From Saprospiraceae bacterium (GTDB lineage Bacteria; Bacteroidota; Bacteroidia; Chitinophagales; Saprospiraceae): DNA of 64,000 nt. The translations under genes and the position numbers were made by a program. Below are positions 7,687-16,501 of the stretch, piece after piece; the first letter of the stretch is position 1, and each line of letters opens with the position of its first letter. The notes under the pieces are model-generated. The model was not told where the DNA came from. It searched no databases and worked only from the letters and a program-made list of their open reading frames with translations. The stretch lies in assembly GCA_022842725.1 (NCBI GenBank), contig JALHOZ010000014.1:1-64000 (forward strand), given 5' to 3'.

Positions 7687-10508
7687 GGTTAGTGCTGAGT
7701 TTTCTGTTTATTTGTATATTTTTAGTACCCGGTCAAACACAATACCTGACTCCGGTACATCATGATATACAGCTTCAGTTTACCAATCTGGACTATACCG
7801 GTTTGTACAGAAGTAATGATCCGTTCTTATACATTTCCACCAAAAAGGGTTTAATCCGTTATGATGGAAAAAATTTTATTCAGAAAAGCAGAAAAAATGA
7901 TTCGCAAGAAATCAGTTCTTTGTTTCATGATGGTAAAAAAATGTGGGTCGGATATGAAGATGGTGCCATCTATACGTGGCAAAATCAAAGTTTTTTACCC
8001 TGGAACATAGAAGAAGGTTGGCCAAAATCCAAAATTTCAGCAACAGGTCATTTACAAAAAAACAATACCTTCTGGATGAGTACCTATGGTGAAGGTTTTT
8101 ATTACCACGACGGAAGTCATTTGTATAATATCAACGAAGAAGATGGTTTGGGAGGAAATGACATCTACTGTGCAGTCAGCGACCGGAATCAACAGATATA
8201 TGCCGCTACAGACAAAGGATTGTATGTCCTTAAAACGGAAAACGAAACAAAAGTGGTATTTCCTTTGGTGACAGAACCGGCCATCTCCGAACTGATATTC
8301 ACCAAATTGTTGTACGATGTTTCTACTGCAAATATATTAGGCGTCACCTACGATGGTGAGGTTTGGTTGGTACACATTCCTGACAAAACTGCAAAAAAAC
8401 TCGATTTTCCTTTTTCCGTACGGACAGGTATCACCATTGGCAAAGGAAAAATATACGTAATTGATGAAAAAGGCGAAAAACCCCTTTGGACCTACGACTT
8501 ATCGACCAAAAAAACGGAAAAATTCACTTTGAAAGGACTTGAAAATGATGTTTCTATGATAGATCTGATCATAGATCATGACGGAATATTATGGCTTTTG
8601 TGCAAAAACAACGGATTACTTTCGGTACAAAGCGACCTGATCATTTATGATGTCGGCCTTAGTAATATTCAGGCCATCACGACCACAGAAGCAGGTATAT
8701 ATATCGGTGACGAAACCGGTTTGTATTTTTTAAATCATGATGGCAAACAAACTCCACTGTTGAAAAATGAAAATATCATCAGTCTTTGGCTTGATGAAGA
8801 AAAAAATATTTTGTGGGCTGGCACCTACGGCAAAGGTTTAATAATAATGGATCTGCTGACACAAAAACAAACCGGAATAACTGAAAAAAAAGGTTTGGTC
8901 AATAATAACATTTTTTCGATCACCTCCTATAAAAATGAAGTATGGATAGCGACTCTGGCCGGTATCCAGGTTTTTGACAGAACGGGAAAACCCCAAAGAA
9001 CATTCACAACAAAAGACGGGCTGCCGACAGATTATATCTATACCCTTTATGCCGACCGAAATCACAACCTATGGATAGGAACGGAAGGAAAAGGGTTGTT
9101 ACAACTTGCCGGCGACCGCTTTATAACGCTTATACCAAAAGAATCTATCATTTCCATAACCGAAGGCAAAGGCAATAAAATATGGTTTGTCAGTCCTGAA
9201 AAAGGACTTGGATACAGAGATGGTAAGGCTACAGCATGGTATACCAAAAGCCTGGGTCTCACCTCTGATAAAATTTCAGGAATCTGTACGGAACCTGACG
9301 GGACGCTCCTGGTTTTTCACGAATTTGGTTACGACAAAATTGATCCGGTGACCCTTGAAATTTTGTATTCCGGAAACCCGACCTCTTTCAGTAAATGGAA
9401 ACAAAATATTAATAGTTTTTCAAAAAACAATAACTCCAACTATTATCTGGGCATTCCGGGCCATGTCATTCGATTCAAACGCGGAACGGGTACCAACGTA
9501 AAACCAAAACTTATAGCCAACTATGTCCGTTGCGGAAATATATATCTGAAAAAGGATACCATCAATATCCTTTCCCATGACCACCACAATCTTAATGTTG
9601 ACTTCAGTGGTATTTATTTTCCGGATCCGACCCACCTGCAATTCCGCTACAAACTTGAACCGGTAGAAAGCGACTGGAGGTATACAAGAGACCCGTCCCT
9701 TTTGTACACAGAACTCCAACCCGGAACGTATACTTTTACCATGGAAATAGGATTGGCAAATGCGTTTTTTCCAAAAGAAGCTTATACTTTTTCCTTTACG
9801 ATCAATCCACCGTTTTATACGACCTGGTGGTTTATCCTTCTGATTGTCACCTTATTATTGGTGGCCGGGTATGTCATTATAAAATATCGGATACAACAAA
9901 AAAAGAGGATATCCGATATTGAAAATGAAAAAGTAAAAATGCAACTGGATACCTTAAAAAGTCAAATCAACCCCCACTTTTTGTTTAATAGTTTTAATAC
10001 CCTGATCGGTACAATAGAAGAAAACAAACAGGATGCCATAACTTACGTGGAAAAATTGTCTGATTTTTATCGTAACATGCTGGAATATCGCGATAAAAAC
10101 CTGATCAGCCTCGCAGAAGAATTAAAAATTCATGATGACTATTTGTTTTTGTTAAAACAAAGATTTGGTAAAAACTTAATCATCCAATTCAAAACCGGAA
10201 ATAACACCCAAGGCGTTTACGTTATTCCGCTCACTTTACAACTTTTGACAGAAAATGCGGTAAAACACAATGTGATATCGAACGCAAATCCACTGGTGAT
10301 TTCAATTTCGGTTGAGGATGATTATCTTGTCGTCAGCAATCCTGTCCGGTCCAAAATCACGAAAGAAAAATCCACACATTTCGGACTTCAAAGTTTGTCA
10401 AAACGATATAAAGATTTAACCAACAGAGAAATTCAGATTTTAGATAAAGAAAATATTTTTTCCGTAAGTATACCATTACAAACCTATGATACGCATATTG
10501 ATCATTGA
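7683..10508 (+). CDS. Propeller-type sensor histidine kinase (LytS-like His_kinase)
   Basis: A signal peptide (to about residue 20) leads into two periplasmic seven-bladed propellers made of 'two-component regulator propeller' repeats (DGLGGNDIYCAVSDRNQQIYAATDKGL, KDGLPTDYIYTLYADRNHNLWIGTEGKGL), then a Y_Y_Y-type Ig domain (about 620-700), one transmembrane helix (TWWFILLIVTLLLVAGYVII) and a cytoplasmic LytS-type kinase. The phosphoacceptor is His765 in PHFLFNSFNTL; the N-box is ENAVKHN. The architecture is that of the one-membrane hybrid-like sensors that detect external signals in Bacteroidota, but without fused receiver. It overlaps YceI by 4 bases and the response regulator by 23 bases, a tight operon. 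Confidence 0.93.
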   Translation: MRLVLSFLFICIFLVPGQTQYLTPVHHDIQLQFTNLDYTGLYRSNDPFLYISTKKGLIRYDGKNFIQKSRKNDSQEISSLFHDGKKMWVGYEDGAIYTWQNQSFLPWNIEEGWPKSKISATGHLQKNNTFWMSTYGEGFYYHDGSHLYNINEEDGLGGNDIYCAVSDRNQQIYAATDKGLYVLKTENETKVVFPLVTEPAISELIFTKLLYDVSTANILGVTYDGEVWLVHIPDKTAKKLDFPFSVRTGITIGKGKIYVIDEKGEKPLWTYDLSTKKTEKFTLKGLENDVSMIDLIIDHDGILWLLCKNNGLLSVQSDLIIYDVGLSNIQAITTTEAGIYIGDETGLYFLNHDGKQTPLLKNENIISLWLDEEKNILWAGTYGKGLIIMDLLTQKQTGITEKKGLVNNNIFSITSYKNEVWIATLAGIQVFDRTGKPQRTFTTKDGLPTDYIYTLYADRNHNLWIGTEGKGLLQLAGDRFITLIPKESIISITEGKGNKIWFVSPEKGLGYRDGKATAWYTKSLGLTSDKISGICTEPDGTLLVFHEFGYDKIDPVTLEILYSGNPTSFSKWKQNINSFSKNNNSNYYLGIPGHVIRFKRGTGTNVKPKLIANYVRCGNIYLKKDTINILSHDHHNLNVDFSGIYFPDPTHLQFRYKLEPVESDWRYTRDPSLLYTELQPGTYTFTMEIGLANAFFPKEAYTFSFTINPPFYTTWWFILLIVTLLLVAGYVIIKYRIQQKKRISDIENEKVKMQLDTLKSQINPHFLFNSFNTLIGTIEENKQDAITYVEKLSDFYRNMLEYRDKNLISLAEELKIHDDYLFLLKQRFGKNLIIQFKTGNNTQGVYVIPLTLQLLTENAVKHNVISNANPLVISISVEDDYLVVSNPVRSKITKEKSTHFGLQSLSKRYKDLTNREIQILDKENIFSVSIPLQTYDTHIDH

Positions 10509-11217
10509 AGATGAGGCAGTAGCTGTGCGAAGACTTGAAAATTTTTTAAGGGAAAGCGAGCACAATATCAAAGTTGTTGACGTCCTTGACTGCATCCAGG
10601 ATGCAGTCCGTTTTTTACAGGACCAAAGCGGCATCGATCTGATCTTTTTGGACATCCATCTGGCCGACGGCAGTAGTTTTGAAATATTTAAACAGATAAA
10701 AATCACCACACCCATTATTTTTATCACGGCATATGATGCTTATGCGGTTCAGGCATTTAAACAATTGTCTGTCGACTATCTGTTGAAACCACTGAAAAAA
10801 GAAGAATTGGAATTGTCGATCAAAAAATATCTCAGCCACTTTAAAACGGATCCAAAATCATACGAAATCCTGGCTCAAACCGACAAATCCGACTACTACA
10901 TCATAGAAGTGGGACAACATATCCGGACGGTAGATAAAAAAGAAGTCGCCTATTATTTTTCAGCCTCCAAAATAACGTATCTGGTAACTTTTGATGGTAA
11001 AAAATACCCTTTGGAGTATAGTTTGGAGCAGTTGGAACATCATTTGGGCGAACAGTATTTTCGGATTAACAGACAATATATCATCCACCGGGACAGCATC
11101 AGTCAAATGTTGAAACACACCAAATCAAGAATCAAGGTGGTGGTGAAGGGTATGACAGAATCTACCGTGATCAGCACAGAAAAAACGCCTGCATTTAAAG
11201 AGTGGCTGGCAGGCTGA
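10486..11217 (+). CDS. LytTR-family response regulator
   Basis: The N-terminal receiver has the acidic pair in IIEDEA, phosphoacceptor Asp56 in LIFLDIHLADG, Thr near ITAYDAYAV and Lys in LLKPLKK. Residues about 140-243 form a LytTR DNA-binding domain (YFSASKITYLVTFDGKKYPLEYSLEQLE, FRINRQYIIHRDSI). It is the natural partner of the preceding LytS-type kinase, since its start lies inside the end of the kinase gene. Targets cannot be read from the window. It likely also controls its own operon, but I see no paired LytTR direct repeats that I would defend. Confidence 0.93.
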   Translation: MIRILIIEDEAVAVRRLENFLRESEHNIKVVDVLDCIQDAVRFLQDQSGIDLIFLDIHLADGSSFEIFKQIKITTPIIFITAYDAYAVQAFKQLSVDYLLKPLKKEELELSIKKYLSHFKTDPKSYEILAQTDKSDYYIIEVGQHIRTVDKKEVAYYFSASKITYLVTFDGKKYPLEYSLEQLEHHLGEQYFRINRQYIIHRDSISQMLKHTKSRIKVVVKGMTESTVISTEKTPAFKEWLAG

Positions 11218-11219
11218 TG

Positions 11220-11963
11220 TTAAAACATATTTTTGGCGAGGATAATGGCTTTTTCGAGATCTTCAGCTGTGTCAACGCCCATAGATTCGTAAGCAGTCGG
11301 AAAACAATGAACGGCGTGACCATACTCCAACCAACGTAACTGCTCGAGGGATTCCATTCTTTCCAGATAGCCGGGTTGCAGGGCAGAAACCTCCAGAAGG
11401 CTTTTTTTCCGGAAAGCATATATCCCGATGTGTTTGTAATAAATCGTTTTTTCTGGCCATTCACGATATGGAATATCACGGTGTGCCGGAATGGCCTGCC
11501 GGGAAAAATACAAAGCTTTATTATGAATGTCCGTCACTACTTTAACTTTGTTGAAATCAAATATTTCGTCTACATCTGTCATCACAGACATTTGGGTAGC
11601 GATAGACACCTCAGGATTGGAAAATACACCCAGAAGATCATTGATTTGCCCGGGATGAATAAATGGTTCGTCACCCTGCACATTGATAAAGATATCACCA
11701 TCAGTATATTGCGCTACTTCTGCAATTCTGTCTGTCCCTGAAGTATGTTGATCTGAGGTCATCACTGCTTTGCCACCAAATGACAATACATGCTCCAAAA
11801 TTTTTGGATGGTCTGTCGCCACGATAATCCCATGGATGTTGTGACAGGCTGAAGTTTGTTCATAAACCCTTTGAATCAATGATTTTCCTTCAATCATAGC
11901 CAATGGTTTTTCCGGCAATCTTGATGAAGCCATTCTGGCAGGGATGACGATGATGTTTTTCAT
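11220..11963 (-). CDS. kdsB: 3-deoxy-manno-octulosonate cytidylyltransferase
   Basis: It activates Kdo with CTP to CMP-Kdo for the LPS inner core, in the cytoplasm. The ATG at 11963 gives MKNIIVIPARMASSRLPEKP, the nucleotide-binding signature of the family; the frame continues upstream to 12011 but those residues are not family-like. Other marks are IVATDH, FINVQGDEPFI (metal site Asp) and YYKHIGIYAFRKKSLLE. Its 247 residues fit the usual length. It converges on the response regulator gene with two bases between the stops. Confidence 0.95.
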   Translation of the reverse strand: MKNIIVIPARMASSRLPEKPLAMIEGKSLIQRVYEQTSACHNIHGIIVATDHPKILEHVLSFGGKAVMTSDQHTSGTDRIAEVAQYTDGDIFINVQGDEPFIHPGQINDLLGVFSNPEVSIATQMSVMTDVDEIFDFNKVKVVTDIHNKALYFSRQAIPAHRDIPYREWPEKTIYYKHIGIYAFRKKSLLEVSALQPGYLERMESLEQLRWLEYGHAVHCFPTAYESMGVDTAEDLEKAIILAKNMF

Positions 11964-12124
11964 CTGTATATTTTTATGTGATTGAAAATAGTCTGGTTGA
12001 TTTTTTGACAAAATTCATCCTTTTGCTTTTTTATATTGATTTTTGAAAAGTACGATTTATTCTTTTTTTCATGAAAATGTAAGTCCGGGATATAAAAACA
12101 TATACATATTACAATTATTTATCA

Positions 12125-12132
12125 TATATTTG
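12125..12132 (+). promoter_or_regulatory. -7 box for the LysM protein
   Basis: TATATTTG matches TAnnTTTG exactly and ends 25 bases before the ATG at 12158. No TTG stands at the -33 distance. Confidence 0.5.
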
Positions 12133-12157
12133 CGGTTGTTTTTAAAACATTTAAAAT

Positions 12158-13048
12158 ATGAAACAATTTGTTGGCACAATATTAATGATTCTTTTTATTT
12201 CTGATGTCCTGACGTCCCAAAAATCATCACTTAATTTTGTAAACGAAAAAAACAGAATCTATGTGGATTTCAAAAACGGAACAGATATCTTTTATCCTGT
12301 AGATTCCGACAAAGAAATATCTATTTATCAATTAGCCAAAACATTTCAGATAGAAGAGAAAAAAATCTACGCGTATAACGGATTAAAGGATAAATCGGTC
12401 ATCAAATCCGGAAGTATTATACAAGTTCCTGTCATTCGCAAAAAAGTAACCTTTAAACCATTAAAAAACCAAAGATTTGTCGTCCTGGTCTATAAAATCA
12501 AAGCCAGAGAAACACTTTTTCACATTGCCAACCGGAAAATGAAAATGGATCTCGAAGTTTTAAAAAAAATCAATGGACTGACGGATGATCAGGTGCGTGA
12601 AGGAGGAGAATTGATCCTGGGATGGTATCCGCTGGAAGAAACCAAAGAAGATAAAAAAACAGGTATTCCTGTAAAATCAAACCCAACCCCTCCTGAAAAA
12701 CCCATCGCTGTCAAAAAACCTGTGGAAGAGGTAAAAACAATGGTCAAAGACGAAAACAAACCTGAAGTCATCATACGTCAAAAAAGAATGATCGGTTATT
12801 GGGACAAAAATGCCCGAGCCAAAAAAGGGTTGTTTGTTTTGTCCAACGTGACACCTGTAGGAAGTAAAATGGAACTTACCTATCCGATGAATAAAAATAA
12901 AATCGTCGCTACGGTGGTAGGAAAAATTCCCGAAGGCACGTATGCCGATGATGTAGAAATCTACCTCAGCCCGGAAGTTGCCGCAAAACTTGGTATATAT
13001 GACAGCCGTTTTTCATTGGATACCCGATTTATAGTTCCCGCACCTTAA
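12158..13048 (+). CDS. Secreted LysM protein with a DPBB/RlpA-like C-terminal domain
   Basis: A signal peptide (MKQFVGTILMILFISDVLTSQ region) is followed by two LysM modules: one degenerate (IYQLAKTFQIEEKKIYAYNGLKDKSVIKSGSIIQVP, about 65-100) and one clear (YKIKARETLFHIANRKMKMDLEVLKKINGL, about 112-155). A Pro/Lys linker leads to a C-terminal part (about 215-296) with GSKMELTYPMNKNKIVATVVGKIPEG and DVEIYLSPEVAAKLG, which resembles the double-psi barrel of RlpA-type proteins. It probably binds peptidoglycan and helps wall remodelling. Catalytic residues of an RlpA-type lytic transglycosylase are not evident. It is a single gene between convergent kdsB-side and DUF92-side genes. Confidence 0.75.
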   Translation: MKQFVGTILMILFISDVLTSQKSSLNFVNEKNRIYVDFKNGTDIFYPVDSDKEISIYQLAKTFQIEEKKIYAYNGLKDKSVIKSGSIIQVPVIRKKVTFKPLKNQRFVVLVYKIKARETLFHIANRKMKMDLEVLKKINGLTDDQVREGGELILGWYPLEETKEDKKTGIPVKSNPTPPEKPIAVKKPVEEVKTMVKDENKPEVIIRQKRMIGYWDKNARAKKGLFVLSNVTPVGSKMELTYPMNKNKIVATVVGKIPEGTYADDVEIYLSPEVAAKLGIYDSRFSLDTRFIVPAP

Positions 13049-13110
13049 TTTTTGACAAAAATCCTCGATTCAAATCAGTTTAAAGCAGTATCGCTTCCGG
13101 TGTACATTGC

Positions 13111-14502
13111 TTACATCATGTACATTTGGGTCATCCAAACAAAAAAACCGACAACAAGTACATTGGCCAGCAGGTTGACACCATCATTGTTCAACCACGA
13201 AAAACCCCTGATTAATGTCGCATTTGTGGTTTTTTCTTCTGAAATGTTGTCGTTTTTGATATATTTTGCCTGAAAAAGACTACCCAATATACTGTCAATT
13301 ACCATTCCGGCAGTTCCGGCTAGCCCGATCCACATCATTTCTTTCAGCTCCAAATGAAATATTAAGCCGACTATGACCGCAAAAACAAAAGATCCAGCGG
13401 TACCAAATAAAGTCCCTGTCAGTGAAACACCTCCTGAAAGCCCGACCTTGACGGGACGAAATGTGGTAATGTCATACGTTTTATGTTTAAAATAAATACC
13501 TATATCACTGCTCAAAGTATCTGCCAGACTGATAGCAACAGAAACAAAAGAAGCCAGGAGAAAAAGGTGTTGTTCTGTCAAAAAAAACATTACCAGCAAC
13601 AAAACCGCGACCAGGCCGTTGGCAAAAACCTGAAAAGCATTTCTACCGGAAGCATCCCCTGATTTTGGATGTAGTTTTGACGTCAGACTGCCTGTAGCAA
13701 AAAACAAAGCAATGGGTACCAGATACAAAGGTCCTACGGAAAATATGACTACGGTTCCCAATAAAACTGCCGCAGCACTGCCCGCCATAGAAAGCCATTT
13801 TTTATAATAAACAATGGCAAAAATCAGCACCATGCCGATAAAAAACAAACCATTAAAACCTAAAACAGGGTTTTCCTGCAGAATGGTAAACCATGCAGCA
13901 GCGACCAAAGGCACAGTAAAATTGTCGCTGCCTTTGTAAGAAAACAATTCACTTAAGGCAGGCACCAATGCCAGAACAAATAAAACCGGCGTCCACCCGA
14001 TAAAAAAATATCCGATAAAAAACGTGCTGACGTAAAAGGTAAAAAATCCCAACCATGATTTTTGTTCATACAAAAAAAGGTGCTTTTTTCGCGCCAAATG
14101 TTCGCCGACCATACCGGCTGCTGCATCACTGATACCCAAAGTAGACATAGCAAATAAAATATTGTGCAGAGGTATAGGCAGCAAAAGCAAAAAACCAAAC
14201 GAGACGGGAAATAAGGCAATGCCATAACTTCTCCTCGGGCTCGGTAGCAATATATTTTTATGGGCAATGACAAACAAAACAATGGAAAAAGCAAAAAAAA
14301 TCAAAGCCAACCCTATTCTATCCGGGGTTTGATGAACCACAAAAACACATGTCATGATAGCGACCAAATGAAGAATTTTCCTGGCTGTTTCACCATGAAT
14401 TACTTTTTTGTGGATACATATTTTGACCAATACCGCCGTCAACAGAATGATGCAGGAAGCAAAAAAATACAAGAAAAAAATGTTATCCCTCAATGTAGAC
14501 AC
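13111..14502 (-). CDS. Fused phytol kinase (VTE5-like) / phytyl-phosphate kinase (DUF92, VTE6-like) membrane protein
   Basis: The 463-residue protein has about a dozen membrane segments. The N-terminal half (to about 210) has the phytol/dolichol kinase pattern: ARKILHLVAIM, STLGISDAAAGMVGE and the KSWLGFFTFYVS step. The C-terminal half (about 225-463) is DUF92: GDASGRNAFQVFANG, ADTLSSDIGIYF, GGVSLTGTLFGTAG and DSILGSLFQAKY. In plants and cyanobacteria the two activities are separate proteins that turn phytol into phytyl phosphate and then phytyl diphosphate. Here they are one chain, which would supply prenyl diphosphate to the UbiA enzyme across the divergent promoter region. The start is GTG at 14502. 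Related CTP-dependent prenol kinases acting on farnesol or geranylgeraniol are an alternative. Confidence 0.8.
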   Translation of the reverse strand: MSTLRDNIFFLYFFASCIILLTAVLVKICIHKKVIHGETARKILHLVAIMTCVFVVHQTPDRIGLALIFFAFSIVLFVIAHKNILLPSPRRSYGIALFPVSFGFLLLLPIPLHNILFAMSTLGISDAAAGMVGEHLARKKHLFLYEQKSWLGFFTFYVSTFFIGYFFIGWTPVLFVLALVPALSELFSYKGSDNFTVPLVAAAWFTILQENPVLGFNGLFFIGMVLIFAIVYYKKWLSMAGSAAAVLLGTVVIFSVGPLYLVPIALFFATGSLTSKLHPKSGDASGRNAFQVFANGLVAVLLLVMFFLTEQHLFLLASFVSVAISLADTLSSDIGIYFKHKTYDITTFRPVKVGLSGGVSLTGTLFGTAGSFVFAVIVGLIFHLELKEMMWIGLAGTAGMVIDSILGSLFQAKYIKNDNISEEKTTNATLIRGFSWLNNDGVNLLANVLVVGFFVWMTQMYMM

Positions 14503-14569
14503 CTGGTGGGTTTTTTAATGTAAAAGTAAAGATAATACAAATTCTGTACTTTCGGTTTTGTAAAATGGA

Positions 14570-14602
14570 CAAAAGTATTTGTTTTCTTTGTTTTTGTGGC
14601 AA
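14570..14602 (-). promoter_or_regulatory. Promoter for the VTE5/VTE6-like fusion gene
   Basis: The minus strand has TTG (14602-14600) and, after 22 bases, TACTTTTG (14577-14570), an exact TAnnTTTG. The leader to the GTG at 14502 would be about 60 bases. The plus strand carries a weaker TACTTTCG at 14547-14554 for the divergent genes. Confidence 0.45.
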
Positions 14603-14677
14603 AGAAGGGTTTGTTTATAAAAGTAAGGTTGTTTTCACCTTTTTTAATTCCTTTCTTAAAAACTAAGTTGTTTATTA

Positions 14678-15466
14678 TTGGTTACTACCCTCAAGGTGTC
14701 GGACTTAAAGACGCCCTTGTTTGTGAAATTACAAGAACTCGAAGATTTTCATTGGTTTCCTGCCATTCTGAGAAAACATCAGATGGAACTGATTGGTATT
14801 TTGGTCAGTTTTTTTGGGTTTTACCGCAAGATTGCCGAAACTATAAAAAAAGAGGTGGTAAAACATCATATACACCATGCAACAGATTTGTGTAGTGGTA
14901 GCGGGTCACCGGCTGTGTATGTATTTAAGAGGTTAAACCAGCCCGGCTTTTCTATGGAATTGACAGACAAATTCCCTCAGGAGGTATCTTTGCCTTCAGG
15001 TATGAATTATATCGGTCATCCGGTAGATGTTCATGATCTTTTACCCAAGGCAGACAGGTATTACACCATGTTTAATGCGTTTCATCATTTTGACAAAGAT
15101 GAACAACAAAAAATGATTCAAAAATTTCTGGACCACAAGAGTCACCTGATGATCGTAGAAATTGTACAACCTACCCTGTTTCATGTGGTTTTGGTGACAC
15201 TGGCTTCCACTGTGGGCGTTTGGTTACTTTGTCCGCTTATCAGACCCTTTGATTATAAAAGACTGATTTTAACCTATCTGATTCCGATCAATGTATTGAC
15301 TGTTTTGACAGACGGTTATATTTCCATTTTAAAATCCCGGACAGAACGCCAATATAAAAAAGATATGGCAGAAATGTTTGAAAACACAAACCGTATTCAG
15401 GTGAGCTCACAATGGAGTTTTCCTGCCCAACTTATCACCATTAAAGTTTCGCCTGACCATGTTTAA
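14678..15466 (+). CDS. Membrane-associated SAM methyltransferase-like protein
   Basis: The frame opens at a TTG (14678) or a GTG at 14696; no upstream ATG fits, so the exact start is uncertain. DLCSGSGSPAVYVFKRL (about 90-105) is a motif I glycine loop for S-adenosylmethionine, and AFHHFDKDEQQKMIQKFL looks like the post-motif III helix. Unlike soluble class I enzymes, it has hydrophobic stretches near 40-50 and about 165-205 (LFHVVLVTLASTVGVWLLCPLI, LTYLIPINVLTVLTDGYI), so it sits on the membrane. It overlaps the UbiA-type gene by eight bases. In that setting it could methylate the prenylated aromatic product, as VTE3 or VTE4 do, but the sequence is not obviously of those families; the role is inference. 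Confidence 0.6.
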   Translation: MVTTLKVSDLKTPLFVKLQELEDFHWFPAILRKHQMELIGILVSFFGFYRKIAETIKKEVVKHHIHHATDLCSGSGSPAVYVFKRLNQPGFSMELTDKFPQEVSLPSGMNYIGHPVDVHDLLPKADRYYTMFNAFHHFDKDEQQKMIQKFLDHKSHLMIVEIVQPTLFHVVLVTLASTVGVWLLCPLIRPFDYKRLILTYLIPINVLTVLTDGYISILKSRTERQYKKDMAEMFENTNRIQVSSQWSFPAQLITIKVSPDHV

Positions 15467-16370
15467 ATCTTTACAAACTTTATGGCATTTCAGCCGACCG
15501 CATACCATCATTGGGTCTGTCATCAGTATTACTGTTTTGTGGTTGATGGCAATAGAAAAAACAGACTATATACTCAACCTTCCATTGTTATTTTGGACTT
15601 TATGGGTTGGTATCAGCTGCAATATTTTTATAGTAGGCCTCAATCAGATCATCGACATCAACCTGGATAAAATCAACAAACCAAAGTTGCCCCTGGCAAA
15701 CGGATCCCTTACGGTAAAAGGTGCCTACCGGATTATAACGATTTGTTTGATAATGACTTTATTGTTATCTTTTTACACCAGTCTGATTTTGGGATGGCTG
15801 ATCGTACTCATTCTTTTGATCGGCATTGCGTACTCTGTTCCGCCGGTGCAACTCAAAAAACATCATTTGCCGGCTGCAATTGCGATTACAACAGTGAGAG
15901 GTCTTTTGGTCAATCTGGGAATGTATCTACATTTTTTATATGCTTCAGGAATAGTTACCTTGGAACAAATTTCTCAAAACCCTTTTGCCCTGATCACATA
16001 CCAAATCTGGATGTTAACGTGTTTTGTGGTAGCATTCAGTATTGCCATTGCCTGGTTTAAAGATCTTCCGGATACAGAGGGAGATAAAAAATACAGGTTT
16101 CAAACCCTGGCTATCGTTTATTCACCGAAGATGGCTTTGTACGGTGGTGTTGTAATGGTAGGACTGGCTTATCTACTGACTATTTTTTGGTCCTTTAGCG
16201 CCGGAAGTACTTTTTTGTCATTGTTCCACCTGATTACAGCTTTTGGTTTTTTGACAAATGTTTGGTTTGTGGATTTAAAAAACGACAAATCAGTCACCCG
16301 GTTTTATATGATATTCTGGGTATTTTTCTTTTTGGAATATATAGGTTTTGGAATTGATGCTTTGGTGTAA
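15459..16370 (+). CDS. Homogentisate phytyltransferase-like UbiA prenyltransferase
   Basis: This nine-helix membrane enzyme carries the two Asp-rich motifs of the UbiA family: NQIIDINLDKINKPKLPLAN (about 60-80) and KDLPDTEGDKKY (about 203-215). Beyond the family motifs, FSRPHTIIGS near the N-terminus, AYSVPPVQLKK, TVRGLLVNLG and the late FFLEYIGFG are those I remember from cyanobacterial and plant homogentisate phytyltransferases, not from UbiA, MenA or heme O synthase. The reaction would join a phytyl or geranylgeranyl group to homogentisate with loss of CO2. The start at 15459 overlaps the methyltransferase-like gene. A homogentisate solanesyltransferase-like or other aromatic acceptor activity is possible. 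Confidence 0.85.
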   Translation: MFKSLQTLWHFSRPHTIIGSVISITVLWLMAIEKTDYILNLPLLFWTLWVGISCNIFIVGLNQIIDINLDKINKPKLPLANGSLTVKGAYRIITICLIMTLLLSFYTSLILGWLIVLILLIGIAYSVPPVQLKKHHLPAAIAITTVRGLLVNLGMYLHFLYASGIVTLEQISQNPFALITYQIWMLTCFVVAFSIAIAWFKDLPDTEGDKKYRFQTLAIVYSPKMALYGGVVMVGLAYLLTIFWSFSAGSTFLSLFHLITAFGFLTNVWFVDLKNDKSVTRFYMIFWVFFFLEYIGFGIDALV

Positions 16371-16501
16371 TTTTTTATCAGCGTTTTTTTGTATAAATTA
16401 TCATTATAATATAATTTCATTTAATCACATTAAGTAACAGGTATACAAATGATTAGAATATTTCGAAAACAAAAAAATATTTTGAAATATTATTATAAAC
16501 A

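Noticed and set aside
13052-13273. Plus-strand ORF over the end of the DUF92 gene
   Set aside because: It lies opposite the conserved C-terminus of the VTE6-like domain and starts just after the LysM gene; a shadow.
14596-14895. Plus-strand ORF from a GTG in another frame than the methyltransferase-like gene
   Set aside because: It covers the same DNA with no domain pattern; the SAM loop belongs to the 14678 frame.
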